From Exiguobacterium sp. s124 (GTDB lineage: Bacteria; Bacillota; Bacilli; Exiguobacteriales; Exiguobacteriaceae), in contig NZ_JACSKH010000004.1 of the NCBI RefSeq assembly GCF_018617485.1, positions 29,784 through 93,783 of the forward strand: 64,000 nucleotides of DNA. The letters are read 5' to 3'. A model generated the notes under the pieces. The model searched no databases and had not been told where the DNA came from. It saw only the letters and a program-made list of their open reading frames with translations. Positions 1 to 9,098 of this stretch are shown piece by piece (position 1 is the first letter of the stretch; the number at the start of each line of letters is the position of its first letter). Both the position numbers and the translations under genes were made by a program.

Positions 1-174
1 ATTGATTGAAAAACGCAAGATTAGAAAAGGAGAAGGGCATCTACCATTACTTGAATGACATATAACCTTGCATACGTTTACTGCCCTTTGATTTGTCCTA
101 CACGATATCGGCAAGAATACCTGGACGAATGTTGACGTTTGTTTATGCGCTTCAAGATCAAGCAGGATGACATC
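1..174. other. left edge, possibly the end of an upstream gene
   Basis: No gene can be assigned. One plus-strand frame is open from base 2 to a TGA at 56-58 (18 codons, ending GHLPLLE), which could be the C-terminus of a gene starting outside the window. A second frame is open to a stop near 65. The rest up to the hairpin at 175 shows nothing recognisable. Confidence 0.25.
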
Positions 175-216
175 AAAGAAGTACAGCCTTCATGAGAAGG
201 GCTGTACTTCTTTTTG
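175..216. terminator. hairpin terminator at the end of the isochorismatase gene
   Basis: The inverted repeat AAAGAAGTACAGCC / GGCTGTACTTCTTT spans the 3' end and stop codon of the minus-strand hydrolase gene. The T-run is stronger on the plus strand, so it may also stop transcription arriving from the left. Confidence 0.7.
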
Positions 217-771
217 TTGAATGAACTGGAGCATCGTTTCCGTCGTCTGAATCGATGCAAATTCTTCATTTAGACTAGCGATCGACACGTCATGGATGAC
301 CGCTGCGGGAATCCATGTCCCGCTGATCGATTGACGGTCGAACGTTGCTGTCGCATCGGATACGACGATTGGATTGAAGCCCAGGTTACCCGCCATCCGA
401 GCTGTCGTCTCAACACAATGGTTGGTGATCAATCCGGTGATGACGATCTGTGTCGCACCAAGTGATTCGAGTCGTTCCTGTAAGTCCGTTCCGATGAAGG
501 CGCTATTCACCTGTTTCGTCAGGATGACATCTTGTTCCCGTGGTTGTATAAAGTCTTGGAACAAATGACCGTCTTTTTTGAAATAAAAGAGTGAAGTCGG
601 TACTTGTGTCACATGTTGTACATAGATGATGGGTTGATTTTGCGCTTCCCACGCTTCAATTAACCGTGCGATATTCTCTTCACACTGTGGATTGTTGCGG
701 CTTCCCCAGCTTGGATCATGAAAGGCTTGTTGGACATCGATGATGAGTAATGGAATGACTGGTGTTTGCAT
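190..771 (-). CDS. isochorismatase-family cysteine hydrolase
   Basis: A 193-residue cytoplasmic hydrolase of the isochorismatase/nicotinamidase fold. The family triad is visible: Asp12 in LLIIDVQQAF, Lys86 in ILTKQVNSAF, and Cys119 in ITGLITNHCVETTAR, with the expected cis-peptide region before the cysteine. Length is typical for a single-domain member. The substrate cannot be told from sequence; members hydrolyse isochorismate, nicotinamide, ureidoacrylate or similar C-N or C-O bonds. The gene is divergent from an Lrp-type regulator at 917, which may control it. Its stop lies inside a terminator hairpin. Confidence 0.88.
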   Translation of the reverse strand: MQTPVIPLLIIDVQQAFHDPSWGSRNNPQCEENIARLIEAWEAQNQPIIYVQHVTQVPTSLFYFKKDGHLFQDFIQPREQDVILTKQVNSAFIGTDLQERLESLGATQIVITGLITNHCVETTARMAGNLGFNPIVVSDATATFDRQSISGTWIPAAVIHDVSIASLNEEFASIQTTETMLQFIQQKEVQPFS

Positions 772-916
772 GTAGCTTCCCCCTTGAATTGGTTACTTCA
801 AGTGTATGCAACAGTGGAGTATAGATACATAAAGGTTTGACGGAAGTTTCAGCGAATGACTTAAGAAAGAACGGATTATGTACCGTTTCACTTTATTTTT
901 GAAAGGTGAATGCCAA

Positions 917-1339
917 ATGGATGAAATTGATCGTCATATTCTTGAAGTGATGCAACAACAGGGCCGAATCTCGATAACCGAATTAGGACGACAGATTGGA
1001 TTGTCCACGCCCGCTACGACCGAACGGGTGAAGCGACTCGAAGAACGCGGAGTCATTACAGGATACCGGGCAATCGTCAATCCCGAAAAGATGGATAAAC
1101 ATATGACTGCCTTTATTCTTTATGACACCCATCGGTGCGAGGCGTTCCGTGAATTTTGTCGTCAACAGCCGGCTGTTATCGAGTGTCATCGCTTAGCCGG
1201 GCAGTATAGCTACCTTGTCAAAGTGGTGACGGAGAACGTGCGCACGTTAGAGACGTTCATCGACGAATCGATGGAGTATGGTCGTCCTTCATCTCTGATC
1301 AATCTATCTTCTCCTGTCTCATTTCGACCCATCATATAA
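917..1339 (+). CDS. Lrp/AsnC-family transcriptional regulator
   Basis: A 140-residue DNA-binding protein. It has an N-terminal winged helix-turn-helix (MDEIDRHILEVMQQQGRIS, then LSTPATTERVKRLEERGVI) and a C-terminal RAM ligand-binding domain ending near SPVSFRPII. Family members form octamers and sense amino acids. The ATG at 917 is chosen because GAAAGGTG lies 8 bases upstream and the protein then begins like other Lrp proteins; an in-frame start at 878 would add 13 atypical residues. It is divergent from the isochorismatase-like gene, so regulation of that gene and itself is a reasonable guess. The effector is unknown. Confidence 0.9.
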   Translation: MDEIDRHILEVMQQQGRISITELGRQIGLSTPATTERVKRLEERGVITGYRAIVNPEKMDKHMTAFILYDTHRCEAFREFCRQQPAVIECHRLAGQYSYLVKVVTENVRTLETFIDESMEYGRPSSLINLSSPVSFRPII

Positions 1340-1425
1340 AAAGACTGAGTTATTTTTTTATCGTGGTACTTCTGCTGAAATCTTTTAAACTAGCAGAAGA
1401 GGAACGATGAAAGGATTGAAAGGTT

Positions 1426-2061
1426 TTGGGTATCTACTACACATATCAACGAGAAGAAGCGTGGCAGCAAGCTTTGAAGAAAGGATGTCTTGAAGCGAGT
1501 GGAGAATATGCGTTGTTCAGTGAAGGCGGATTGGAAGAGTTCAAGCCTGCCTATGATTGGATGGTCGAACAATACGAGAAGCGTATTGGTATTTCATTAA
1601 ATGGGAACTATCCAATCTGGTGTTGGGATGAGTTCCCCGACTTAGGACGAGATGGACATATTGGCGAGGGGAACCGAGGTGTCGTCTTGACCGTTGAGAT
1701 ACCCGATGAAGAAGTGTTAGCATCCGAGTTTTCCTATTGGCATCATGTGCTTAGTAACTTTCCATTGTATGAGACGTTAGAAGAATATGACCGAGAAGAC
1801 GAACCGGACGAACTGTTCGTGCGTCAATCGTGGGAGCGTATCTTTGACAAAGCATGGTGCGAAGCGTCCGTCGCGGACCAACCAAATGTCGGGTTGATCT
1901 ATCAGTATGTCACCCATCGTATCGAGCTTACGCAAGTGCGAGGGGTCATGCCATTTGTTGGACGAGGTAACAACTGGTTGGATCGAGTAACGGGGATGGG
2001 ATGGCGGATCGGGTATAAGCTCGGACTCATTCGATCTAAACCGTTTGAATGGAAAGTGTGA
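1426..2061 (+). CDS. DUF3841-family protein
   Basis: A 211-residue soluble protein that I recognise from its pattern as DUF3841: AYDWMVEQYEKRIG, then YPIWCWDEFPDLGR, GVVLTVEIPDEEVL, FSYWHHVLSNFPL and SWERIFD, in the family's usual order. No function is established for the family. The predicted start is TTG at 1426, with AAAGGA about 11 bases upstream; no in-frame ATG precedes it. It appears monocistronic and ends in a bidirectional hairpin shared with the converging gene at 2087. Confidence 0.8.
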   Translation: MGIYYTYQREEAWQQALKKGCLEASGEYALFSEGGLEEFKPAYDWMVEQYEKRIGISLNGNYPIWCWDEFPDLGRDGHIGEGNRGVVLTVEIPDEEVLASEFSYWHHVLSNFPLYETLEEYDREDEPDELFVRQSWERIFDKAWCEASVADQPNVGLIYQYVTHRIELTQVRGVMPFVGRGNNWLDRVTGMGWRIGYKLGLIRSKPFEWKV

Positions 2062-2068
2062 TCAGACG

Positions 2069-2099
2069 AAACGCAGCTAACTTACGTCAGCTGCGTTTT
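2069..2099. terminator. bidirectional terminator
   Basis: AAACGCAGCT / AGCTGCGTTTT inverted repeat between converging genes; it covers the stop codon of the minus-strand gene. Confidence 0.8.
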
Positions 2100-2311
2100 G
2101 TGTTCGAATCTAATTGTTGTTCGATGTGGTCGAGACGTTCGATTAATACCCTAAACTGTTCAGCGTTTTGACGCTCGAGTTCAAGTTTCTCCGCTGCGCG
2201 TTTTTCAAATCGATTGACCACTTTGACAAGCCAAACAATTCCGAACACAATGGCGATGATTGGTAAGAAAAATGCAAGGCTTGCAAACAATGAACTGATG
2301 ATGATATTCAC
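2087..2311 (-). CDS. small membrane protein, one helix plus coiled coil
   Basis: A 74-residue protein that I do not recognise. Residues 5-30 (SLFASLAFFLPIIAIVFGIV) form one strong transmembrane helix. The rest is charged and helical (RFEKRAAEKLELERQNAEQF, then DHIEQQLD), which looks like a short cytoplasmic coiled coil. The architecture recalls small single-span scaffold or holin-like proteins, but no family assignment is supported. It appears to be a single gene, converging on the DUF3841 gene. Confidence 0.7.
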   Translation of the reverse strand: MNIIISSLFASLAFFLPIIAIVFGIVWLVKVVNRFEKRAAEKLELERQNAEQFRVLIERLDHIEQQLDSNTKRS

Positions 2312-2442
2312 GAATACTTCCCCCTTTGTCTATACCCTATTATACTTCCAAATCCATCCATCATGACAAGGGTAACAGTAGCATTTTATATTAAACATTC
2401 GTTAGGCTAAACATAAAGAATCGAAAAGAGGTCTCAATTAGG

Positions 2443-3213
2443 ATGAATTCAACAAATCGACAGCGTTCTATAAAGTGTCCGACCCGTCTTGGCACGGACG
2501 AGGATGGTTACGTCATCAACCAAACGTCCATCCGTCATATACAGCCTGAGTTTGAAACGGTCCTTTTCAAAGCAATCGAATTGGTGAAAGAAGCATTCGG
2601 TGAACAGTTACATAGCATATACCTATACGGAAGCATCGGTCGCGGGACGGCCGTTGCTGGACAATCGGATTTAGATTTGACGGTGCTCGTGCATGAGGAT
2701 GTCGATGCGACGGAATTGGTGGAGCAGACGGAGCGATTGCTAACGGAGCATCCGGAAGTCATTAAAATCGACTATGATATCGGGCGTCTGGATGCGGCGC
2801 TCGATCCTGCGAACCGTTTTGAATGGGGATTTTGGCTAAGACATCTATGTACGTGTGTCGACGGGGAAGATGTTTCGACTCAATTCCCGCGCATGAAGCC
2901 GGATGCTCGCGTTAGTGAGGCGTTGGACCAAGACTTGGTTTCCTCGATTGAAGCAGCTAAGTCTAAATTGCTTCGTGGACAGATGTCACATCTGGAGAAG
3001 CGCTCCATCGTGAAGCGCGTCATCCGAGGTTGGTATTTGACCATCAACGTGAAGGATGAGAGTTTTGCGACGACCGTAGACGAATGCTTGGAAATTTTGA
3101 GGCTTTACTACCCTGAAGATCAACAAGTGGTTCAGGGAAAGACATTCTTAATACAAAACGATATTTCGAATCAACAGCTTCTTGATTACTTGAATGATGT
3201 GGATTGGATGTGA
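2443..3213 (+). CDS. nucleotidyltransferase-domain protein
   Basis: A 256-residue protein with a minimal nucleotidyltransferase (polymerase beta-like) signature near residues 62-80: [20 protein letters not shown], where GSxGRG and DLD supply the nucleotide-binding and metal-binding residues. Such proteins transfer a nucleotide to small molecules, including aminoglycosides, or to protein toxins. The C-terminal half is helical and unassigned. The stop at 3211-3213 precedes the start of the flavin oxidase gene by 2 bases, so the two are probably translated from one message. The substrate is unknown and there is no partner HEPN gene next to it. Confidence 0.82.
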   Translation: MNSTNRQRSIKCPTRLGTDEDGYVINQTSIRHIQPEFETVLFKAIELVKEAFGEQLHSIYLYGSIGRGTAVAGQSDLDLTVLVHEDVDATELVEQTERLLTEHPEVIKIDYDIGRLDAALDPANRFEWGFWLRHLCTCVDGEDVSTQFPRMKPDARVSEALDQDLVSSIEAAKSKLLRGQMSHLEKRSIVKRVIRGWYLTINVKDESFATTVDECLEILRLYYPEDQQVVQGKTFLIQNDISNQQLLDYLNDVDWM

Positions 3214-3215
3214 AT

Positions 3216-4253
3216 ATGATGAAAAAACAAATCGTCATCATCGGAGCTGGTGTCAGTGGACTTTATGCTGCGACCCAACTTCATCAAAAAGGATATGACG
3301 TCACAATCTTTGAGGCACGTGACCGAGTTGGTGGACGTATCTTCACGAAGGACGGCTATGACCTCGGTCCGACGTGGTATTGGCCGGATACGGAGAAGAC
3401 CATCTCTGAACTCGTGGATAGACTTGGACTCGAGTCATTCGTTCAACATACGACAGGACAAATGGTCCTCGAACGCCAGACAACACTTGCGCCGGAACGA
3501 CATGTGTTGCCGGAAGAGAGCATCGTCTTATCCAAGCGTTTAGTCGGTGGGATGACGAGTCTGGTGGAAGCTCTGTATGCGAAGTTGCCCGATGACATCG
3601 TTCGGCTTGGACACCGCCTGACCTCGATCGAGCGACAGTCAGACCGAGTCCGCCTGACGTTCCAAAATGGTACGGTGCATCACACGGATGACGTGATCCT
3701 TGCGATTCCACCACGTCTCGTTGCGGAAGTGGAAATTGAACCGGCATTGTCAGCGCAAACGCGAAAAGCGCTCAAAACGACTCCCACATGGATGGCCTCC
3801 CAGGCAAAAGCCCTCATCGTATACAAGACATCGTTCTGGCGAGAAGAAGGTCTGTCTGGCTTTGGGATGAGCTGGGTCGGTCCACTTCAAGAGATTCATG
3901 ACGCTTCGCCAATGGACGGTCAAGGCGCATTGTTCGGATTCTTCCGTCTGTCACCGGGAGAACGGGAAACGTTAGGAGAAGGACAGGTAAAGACGCGTGT
4001 CATCGAACAGCTGGAGAAGTTATACGGTCCGAAAGCAAATGACTTCGTGCGATTTCATTACATGGACTGGTCGACAGAATCAGAGACAGCGACATCTGAC
4101 GACCTCATGCCGCTCACGGCATTCCCAGCTTACGGTCCGATTGAACTCGGAGACCGACTTCATTTGATTGGTTCGGAGACAGATGCCCAGTTTGGGGGAC
4201 ATATCGAAGGGGCGTTGCGGTCGGCGGAGCGAGTTGTTCAAGGGTTGACATAA
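3216..4253 (+). CDS. flavin monoamine oxidase-family protein
   Basis: A protein of about 345 residues with an N-terminal Rossmann FAD site ([17 protein letters not shown], then the acidic residue in [14 protein letters not shown]) and the C-terminal FAD motif [20 protein letters not shown], both typical of amine oxidases. It is shorter than the usual 430-500 residues, so the substrate domain is compact. The reaction is presumably FAD-dependent oxidation of an amine or related compound; the substrate is unknown. Starts at ATG 3216 and 3219 are both possible. The gene follows the nucleotidyltransferase directly and ends in a strong bidirectional terminator. Confidence 0.82.
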   Translation: MMKKQIVIIGAGVSGLYAATQLHQKGYDVTIFEARDRVGGRIFTKDGYDLGPTWYWPDTEKTISELVDRLGLESFVQHTTGQMVLERQTTLAPERHVLPEESIVLSKRLVGGMTSLVEALYAKLPDDIVRLGHRLTSIERQSDRVRLTFQNGTVHHTDDVILAIPPRLVAEVEIEPALSAQTRKALKTTPTWMASQAKALIVYKTSFWREEGLSGFGMSWVGPLQEIHDASPMDGQGALFGFFRLSPGERETLGEGQVKTRVIEQLEKLYGPKANDFVRFHYMDWSTESETATSDDLMPLTAFPAYGPIELGDRLHLIGSETDAQFGGHIEGALRSAERVVQGLT

Positions 4254-4255
4254 AG

Positions 4256-4293
4256 AAAAGACAAATCGTCCGACTAGAGACGATTTGTCTTTT
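4256..4293. terminator. bidirectional terminator
   Basis: Perfect 15-bp stem AAAAGACAAATCGTC / GACGATTTGTCTTTT with an 8-base loop between converging genes. Confidence 0.9.
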
Positions 4294-4737
4294 TCATTTA
4301 AACTTCTGAATCATCAACGCGAGCGAGCGATTGATCATCTTCATCTCGTCATCCTCGAGGACCGAAAACATCTCTTCGGCGAGGCGCTCTTCAATCGCAT
4401 CGATTTGTTTCGAGTACGCCAGACCGTTCGGACCGAGCCGGATGAAGCTTTCCCGAAGGTTCTCGGGGTTTTTTTCCCGAACGACGAAATCACGTTGTTC
4501 GAGCACTTTGAGCACCTGGCTGACGGCACTTTTGGAGATGGACATCTTCGTCGCGATCTCTGTCGTTGTCCACGTCTCTTGGCGCTTAAAGAGAAGCAAC
4601 ATCTGTTCTTGTTGATAACTCAACTCGAACTCGTTCAGTTCCGTAAAATATTTCGTGAACAGCAAGTCGAGTTCATCGATTTGACGATACATCGTGAGGA
4701 CTTGTTGTTTTCGTGTTTCGTTCAACGTGTCATTCAT
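4294..4737 (-). CDS. MarR-family transcriptional regulator
   Basis: A 147-residue winged-helix regulator. The recognition region is TTTEIATKMSISKSAVSQVLKVLEQRDFV, followed by the wing (VREKNPENLRESFIRL) and a C-terminal dimerisation helix. It is the second gene of an operon with the MFS transporter, whose stop codon overlaps this gene's ribosome-binding site (AAAGAAAGG directly before ATG 4737). A regulator encoded behind the pump it controls is a common MarR arrangement. A 15-bp palindrome at 5984-5998 in the operon promoter is the likely operator. The ligand is unknown. Confidence 0.9.
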   Translation of the reverse strand: MNDTLNETRKQQVLTMYRQIDELDLLFTKYFTELNEFELSYQQEQMLLLFKRQETWTTTEIATKMSISKSAVSQVLKVLEQRDFVVREKNPENLRESFIRLGPNGLAYSKQIDAIEERLAEEMFSVLEDDEMKMINRSLALMIQKFK

Positions 4738-4744
4738 CCTTTCT

Positions 4745-5950
4745 TTACGGTGTCTGTAGGAACGTTTCGCTCCGGAAATACAAGAGGACACCACACACTA
4801 GTCCGATTATACCAAATGCCAATAAGAGCGTTTGAATCGGTACAGATAAGGCGACGAGCACCGATAAAATGGCGAACGCAATCGGCTCAAGGCCAGAGGC
4901 GGCAAGCGACATGATGCTCATGACGCGCCCGATTTTATCAGGTTCGCTTTGTGCCTGCATGATGGTGACGGTCGGTAAATACACGAGCATGATCATAAAT
5001 CCGCTCATAGAAGCCGCGACGGCGAGAAGCGGAATCGATTGAACTTGCGTGTAGAGGAAGAATGCACCGAGTGTCAGGAATAGGGCGCGGAAGACGAAGC
5101 GTCCACGATGAACCGACCGCAATAATAGAATCAGGAAGCTTGCGACGAACGTTCCAACAGCGAGTCCGCCTTCGATGATACTTAAATCAAAAGCCGTCCC
5201 GCCGACCGCACCGACGAGAATCGGGATACTCATAATGAGTGGTCCCATGACGAACAAGTTGACGATGGCGATTGCGAACGTTCCACTTCGTAAAACAGGT
5301 GTCTTCGATACGTAACGAATCCCTTCTTTCAAATCAACGAGTACATCTTTTGGTGAGAGTGGAGCGACCTCGGGAATGTGATCTTGAATTAGCCGAGGCA
5401 TAATCAAAATCGCCGAGAGGAAAATCAAGGCAGCGGCTGTGCCGAAACTGAGACCAAAACTTCCCCACGTCAGTAGAATCCCTGCGAGGAACGGACCGAT
5501 GACGAACATCAGCTCGAGTGACCCTTGGAAGAGGGAGTTCGCCCGTTGTAACTGTTGACCTGATACGATTGAAGGCATAAGTGATGACAGTGCTGGGTAA
5601 GACATGCCGTCTAAAAGACCAAACAATACGGAGATGATCAAGAGTGCTGCCACCGAATATGCGTCTGCAAAATGGAGCGAGACGACAATTAACATCAACA
5701 CGCCTTGCCCGATATTCGTTAAACATAACAAGCGACTCTTTTGGAACCGATCGGCGAACACACCACCGAACACCATCATGACAACGCGAGGTAACGAAAC
5801 TGCGGTCAAAATGATTCCGAGTAGCGTCGGTTGTTTCAACACATCAATGGTTAACCACGAGACGCTCAAGAAGAAAATTGAAAACCCGAGCGTGAGCGTC
5901 ATCCCGGATAACCAGGTAAACACAAATCGGGAATTGCTTAATAAACTCAT
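4745..5950 (-). CDS. MFS efflux transporter
   Basis: A 401-residue integral membrane protein with about 12 hydrophobic helices in two halves. The cytoplasmic loop between helices 2 and 3 carries FGGVFADRFQKSRLL, the MFS motif A (GxxxDRxxR-like). It resembles the drug-exporter branch such as the macrolide-efflux-type MFS proteins; proton antiport is expected from the family. It is first in an operon with a MarR regulator, which supports an inducible efflux role. The substrate cannot be inferred. Confidence 0.88.
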   Translation of the reverse strand: MSLLSNSRFVFTWLSGMTLTLGFSIFFLSVSWLTIDVLKQPTLLGIILTAVSLPRVVMMVFGGVFADRFQKSRLLCLTNIGQGVLMLIVVSLHFADAYSVAALLIISVLFGLLDGMSYPALSSLMPSIVSGQQLQRANSLFQGSLELMFVIGPFLAGILLTWGSFGLSFGTAAALIFLSAILIMPRLIQDHIPEVAPLSPKDVLVDLKEGIRYVSKTPVLRSGTFAIAIVNLFVMGPLIMSIPILVGAVGGTAFDLSIIEGGLAVGTFVASFLILLLRSVHRGRFVFRALFLTLGAFFLYTQVQSIPLLAVAASMSGFMIMLVYLPTVTIMQAQSEPDKIGRVMSIMSLAASGLEPIAFAILSVLVALSVPIQTLLLAFGIIGLVCGVLLYFRSETFLQTP

Positions 5951-5983
5951 GTTGATAACCTCTTACTTTCATTCTTTAAGATA

Positions 5984-5998
5984 TAGTTAAGTTAACTA
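5984..5998. promoter_or_regulatory. candidate MarR operator
   Basis: Perfect palindrome TAGTTAA-G-TTAACTA, 34 bases before the MFS start codon, within the expected promoter of the MFS-marR operon. MarR proteins typically bind 15-20 bp palindromes here and repress their own operon. Assignment is by position and symmetry only. Confidence 0.6.
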
Positions 5999-6111
5999 AA
6001 CTATAAGCTGAGACGGTCATATCGTCAAGAAACATGACTTTGGTACGAAAATGTAAAATAACGGAACTTTTCTCATGCTCATCCCGTATAGTGAAATAAG
6101 AGGTGAACGAG

Positions 6112-6561
6112 ATGAATAAACAAGAACGACTACATACAATCAAACAATCAAATCGAAAGTGGCTTTTGCAACGCTTACTTTTAGCGCTTCCGGCAGGTCT
6201 TGCAGTTTACTTCCTCATGCGAACTGACGGGAACATCTGGATCGGGTTCGCCATCATCGGTGGAGTGTTACTTGCGACGCGTTACTTTTTTTCGAATGAA
6301 GCCGAGGCAATCAGTCAATTGTCGGACCAGGAACAGGTGAAACGTGTCGTGACACTGCAGTATCACCTGGACTTCCTCTTTATCGCATTGCTCGGACTCG
6401 TCAATCCGCTAGCCATCCGAATCATAGACTGGTCTTGGATTCCTGTGGTCCTCATCGGTGGGGCATTGCTTTACATCTTATGGGCGCAAGAGAAGCTCGA
6501 TCAACAAATCCGCTGGCTCGACCCGGAACAACCGACACGTCGCGAGATTCGACGATTCTGA
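6112..6561 (+). CDS. four-helix small membrane protein (cluster A, gene 1)
   Basis: A 149-residue protein of unknown function. A charged N-terminus (MNKQERLHTIKQ) is followed by about four transmembrane helices in two hairpins, with the cytoplasmic middle loop FFSNEAEAISQLSDQEQVKR, and a charged C-terminal tail with LDPEQPTRREIR. The start at ATG 6112 follows GAGGTGA. It is the first of four tandem paralogues of the same size and layout; two more lie at 10.8-11.8 kb and six at 34.3-37.0 kb. The family looks lineage-specific. No catalytic motif is visible. Confidence 0.8.
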   Translation: MNKQERLHTIKQSNRKWLLQRLLLALPAGLAVYFLMRTDGNIWIGFAIIGGVLLATRYFFSNEAEAISQLSDQEQVKRVVTLQYHLDFLFIALLGLVNPLAIRIIDWSWIPVVLIGGALLYILWAQEKLDQQIRWLDPEQPTRREIRRF

Positions 6562-6574
6562 AAGGATGAATGAG

Positions 6575-7033
6575 ATGAATAAACAAGAACGAATCAATAC
6601 GATTTATCGTTATCAGCAGCGTTGGCTTTTTTGGAGAATGGGGCTGGCAGGTCTGACCGGGATGTTCGTCTTTCTGGCACTCCAGTCAGACGGTGCGTCA
6701 AGATATATCATTCCATTAGGGATCACATTAGCGGGTATGTTGTTCGCAATCGGACGAGAGCGTCGCTTTGTTAGAAAGTTAACGGATGTGGAACAAGCCA
6801 AACGGATCATCGATTGGCAGTATGTATCAGAAATGGGGCTACTCGTCTTGTTGGCGATTCTCTTCCCATTCATCGTCTTGATCAATTGGCCGGAATGGTC
6901 GCTCTTCGTTGTATTCTTGGGCGGGGTTATCTTATTGCAAGTCGCACAGAAAAAGCTCGACCGACAGATTCCTGAGTATGACGTGGAGCAGCCAATGCGT
7001 CACGAAATCAAACTCGACTTCGTGAAAGATTGA
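6575..7033 (+). CDS. four-helix small membrane protein (cluster A, gene 2)
   Basis: A 152-residue paralogue of the preceding gene. It opens with the same MNKQER motif, has four hydrophobic segments, the middle loop RFVRKLTDVEQAKRIIDWQY, and the tail DVEQPMRHEIKLD. The start at ATG 6575 is chosen because AAAGGA lies 8 bases upstream and the protein then aligns with gene 1. The 14-base gap to gene 1 indicates an operon. Function unknown. Confidence 0.8.
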   Translation: MNKQERINTIYRYQQRWLFWRMGLAGLTGMFVFLALQSDGASRYIIPLGITLAGMLFAIGRERRFVRKLTDVEQAKRIIDWQYVSEMGLLVLLAILFPFIVLINWPEWSLFVVFLGGVILLQVAQKKLDRQIPEYDVEQPMRHEIKLDFVKD

Positions 7034-7042
7034 GGTGACACC

Positions 7043-7507
7043 GTGGATAAAGCGGAACGACTTCAACGAATTGAACAGTTTGAGAAACGATTCACCCGTC
7101 TCAACATCATCGTGAGTGTAGTCATGCTAGGCGTATCCATCTATTTTCTATCGACATGGAGCCCATATAGCATTCTCTTACCAGGTGCCGCACTTCTTTA
7201 CACGACATGGCTTGAATGGAACAAGATGAGATTGCAGCAATCCTTCAATCCCTCGACACGCTATCATCGTCTGTTGCGAATCGATTTTGCTGTCATGTTG
7301 ATCAGTTTAATATGGTTCATGATTTTGATTGCTATGCATTTCATTGGAATCAATATCTTACCGTGGATGAGTTGGACACTTCTCATTGGCGGACCGTGTC
7401 TCATCTTGTTTCCACGTTGGAGTGACCGAAAACAGTCCACACTTGATGAACACCACGTCACATCGGGCGAATGGTCACAGATAAGATTGAAGCGAAAAGT
7501 TACTTAA
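7043..7507 (+). CDS. four-helix small membrane protein (cluster A, gene 3)
   Basis: A 154-residue paralogue starting at GTG 7043 behind GAGGTGA, 9 bases after gene 2. It has an MDKAERLQRIEQFEK N-terminus, four hydrophobic segments, and the middle loop WNKMRLQQSFNPSTRYHRLLRIDF, which belongs to the LxxxFNxxxRYxRL subtype also seen in gene 4 and in cluster B. The tail reads TLDEHHVTSGEW. Function unknown. Confidence 0.8.
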   Translation: MDKAERLQRIEQFEKRFTRLNIIVSVVMLGVSIYFLSTWSPYSILLPGAALLYTTWLEWNKMRLQQSFNPSTRYHRLLRIDFAVMLISLIWFMILIAMHFIGINILPWMSWTLLIGGPCLILFPRWSDRKQSTLDEHHVTSGEWSQIRLKRKVT

Positions 7508-7558
7508 AAATATAAAAACTCACAATAAAGCACTACAGATCTTGCGAAAGGAGTACAT

Positions 7559-8041
7559 ATGCTGACGAAAGAAAAGCGAATTGAACGGTTACTCGAGCAG
7601 GATGACAGTCAATGGCGTTGGGGATGGGGCGTCGCCATCGCGACTGTCGTGATGACATTCCTAATCGCTGCGCAGTACAGACTGTACGCACCGCTCATCG
7701 TGTTCATCAGTTTTTTTCCGTACCTCTGTCTCGAGTGGCGGAAGACAAAACTGCTCCTCACCTTTAACGAGAATGCGCGTTATCAACGTTTGGTATATAC
7801 AGACTTCGGGATTCAATGGCTCTGCTTCGTCTCGACCATCTGCCTATTGGCCGCCTATTATGCCGATTTGTTATCTCCTATTTTAGCGATTGCCGGGTTA
7901 TTCGGAATCGGTGCCCTATCAATTCTTGGACCATATGTCATCAATCGCTACTTGCACACCCTCGATCCCCATCATGTGCGAGGGAAAGAATTGCGCGAAG
8001 CGCGCGATCAGCGTTTCCATGAGTCCAAAACGAACACCTGA
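7559..8041 (+). CDS. four-helix small membrane protein (cluster A, gene 4)
   Basis: A 160-residue paralogue with a strong ribosome site (GAAAGGAG) before ATG 7559. Its KEKRIERLLEQD N-terminus is followed by four helices, with the loop WRKTKLLLTFNENARYQRLVYTDF between helices 2 and 3. The tail reads TLDPHHVRGKELREAR, the clearest copy of the family tail D[PE]xHVxxxEL[RK]. It is the last gene before a terminator. Function unknown. Confidence 0.8.
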   Translation: MLTKEKRIERLLEQDDSQWRWGWGVAIATVVMTFLIAAQYRLYAPLIVFISFFPYLCLEWRKTKLLLTFNENARYQRLVYTDFGIQWLCFVSTICLLAAYYADLLSPILAIAGLFGIGALSILGPYVINRYLHTLDPHHVRGKELREARDQRFHESKTNT

Positions 8042-8057
8042 AAAGGGTTCGTTTTTT
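8027..8057 (+). terminator. terminator of cluster A
   Basis: AAAACGAAC / GTTCGTTTTTT hairpin overlapping the end of the fourth gene, followed by a T-run. Confidence 0.8.
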
Positions 8058-8147
8058 GTTTGAGGACATCGGTCCTTTTCTTCTTGGTTGCCGAGGCGTA
8101 AGCTGACAATGTACACAGAACTAGAAGAAGAATCGAGGAAGACATTC

Positions 8148-9086
8148 ATGTTGGCTATTTTGATTGGATTGACGATTGGGATTTTGTTGCCGATGCAGAC
8201 GAGCGTGAACTCTCGTTTGCGCCAGGTGGTCGGATCCCCATTCGTCGCATCATTTTTATCGTTTACCGTCGGGACCATCTTTTTGTCCTTGTTGCTCCTG
8301 TTGACCGGACAATCATTCGGCTTTGAGAGCTCAGTGATTCGGGAAGGTCCTGGTTGGATGTGGATTGGCGGATTATTAGGTGTCCTGTTTTTAACGGGGA
8401 ATATTTTGTTGTTCCCGAGACTTGGAAGTGTCCAGACTGTCATCATGCCGATCTTCGGACAGATTTTAATGGGATTATTGATTGACCATTTTGGCTGGTT
8501 CAACTCGGTCGAGCATCCGATCACGGCGTTACGCTTGTTCGGGGTCGTACTCGTCTTACTTGGCGTCATCGGAACGGTCGCGTTATCCGACTGGCTCAAC
8601 CGCCGAAGAGGCAAGTTGGTCGTCTCGATGGAAACAGACACCGAGAACTTGAACCTTTGGCGACTGTTCGGGATTTTCACGGGAATGATGAGTGCTACGC
8701 AAACGGCCATTAACGGCTATTTGGGAACGGTGCTTGAATCGGCACTGAAAGGGGCACTCGTCTCCTTCGTTGTCGGGACGATGGCACTTTTACTCATTTT
8801 ACTCGTCTCGCGTCAACCGGTTCCGCTCGGACAATTGAAAGGTCAACCATGGTGGATTTGGCTTGGTGGAATCATTGGGGCGCTCTTCATCGGAGGAAAC
8901 GTCCTCATCGTTCCGATCGTCGGGACAGGGATTGCTGTCATCATCGTCATTGTCGGGCTGTTATGTGGTAGCTTGCTAATCGATCGCTTCGGTTGGTTCG
9001 GAGCGAAGAAGAACCCGGTCACCGGTGTTCAACTCGTGAGCCTGATCGTCATGGTGCTTGGGATTGTATTGATTCGTTTGTCATAA
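8148..9086 (+). CDS. DMT-superfamily transporter, two YdcZ/DUF606 domains
   Basis: A membrane protein of about 312 residues made of two DUF606 (YdcZ) repeats, each about 150 residues and five helices. Repeat 1 begins GILLPMQTSVNSRLRQVVGSP and ends with GWFNSVEHPITALRLFGVVL. Repeat 2 begins GMMSATQTAINGYLGTVLES and ends GWFGAKKNPVTGVQLVSLIV. The domain belongs to the drug/metabolite transporter superfamily; the substrate is unknown. ATG 8148 is preferred because GAGGAA sits 7 bases upstream and the first helix follows at once; ATG 8109 is an alternative. It starts an operon with two further DUF606 genes and a Crp-type regulator. Confidence 0.85.
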   Translation: MLAILIGLTIGILLPMQTSVNSRLRQVVGSPFVASFLSFTVGTIFLSLLLLLTGQSFGFESSVIREGPGWMWIGGLLGVLFLTGNILLFPRLGSVQTVIMPIFGQILMGLLIDHFGWFNSVEHPITALRLFGVVLVLLGVIGTVALSDWLNRRRGKLVVSMETDTENLNLWRLFGIFTGMMSATQTAINGYLGTVLESALKGALVSFVVGTMALLLILLVSRQPVPLGQLKGQPWWIWLGGIIGALFIGGNVLIVPIVGTGIAVIIVIVGLLCGSLLIDRFGWFGAKKNPVTGVQLVSLIVMVLGIVLIRLS

Positions 9087-9098
9087 AGGGGGAGAAAG

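Noticed and set aside
2443..3213. Nucleotidyltransferase as a MntA-type antitoxin
   Set aside because: No HEPN toxin gene is adjacent, and the protein is longer than the minimal antitoxin form.
4285..4914. 209-codon plus-strand open frame across marR and the MFS gene end
   Set aside because: It is antisense to two well-supported genes, has no ribosome site, and its translation resembles no protein.
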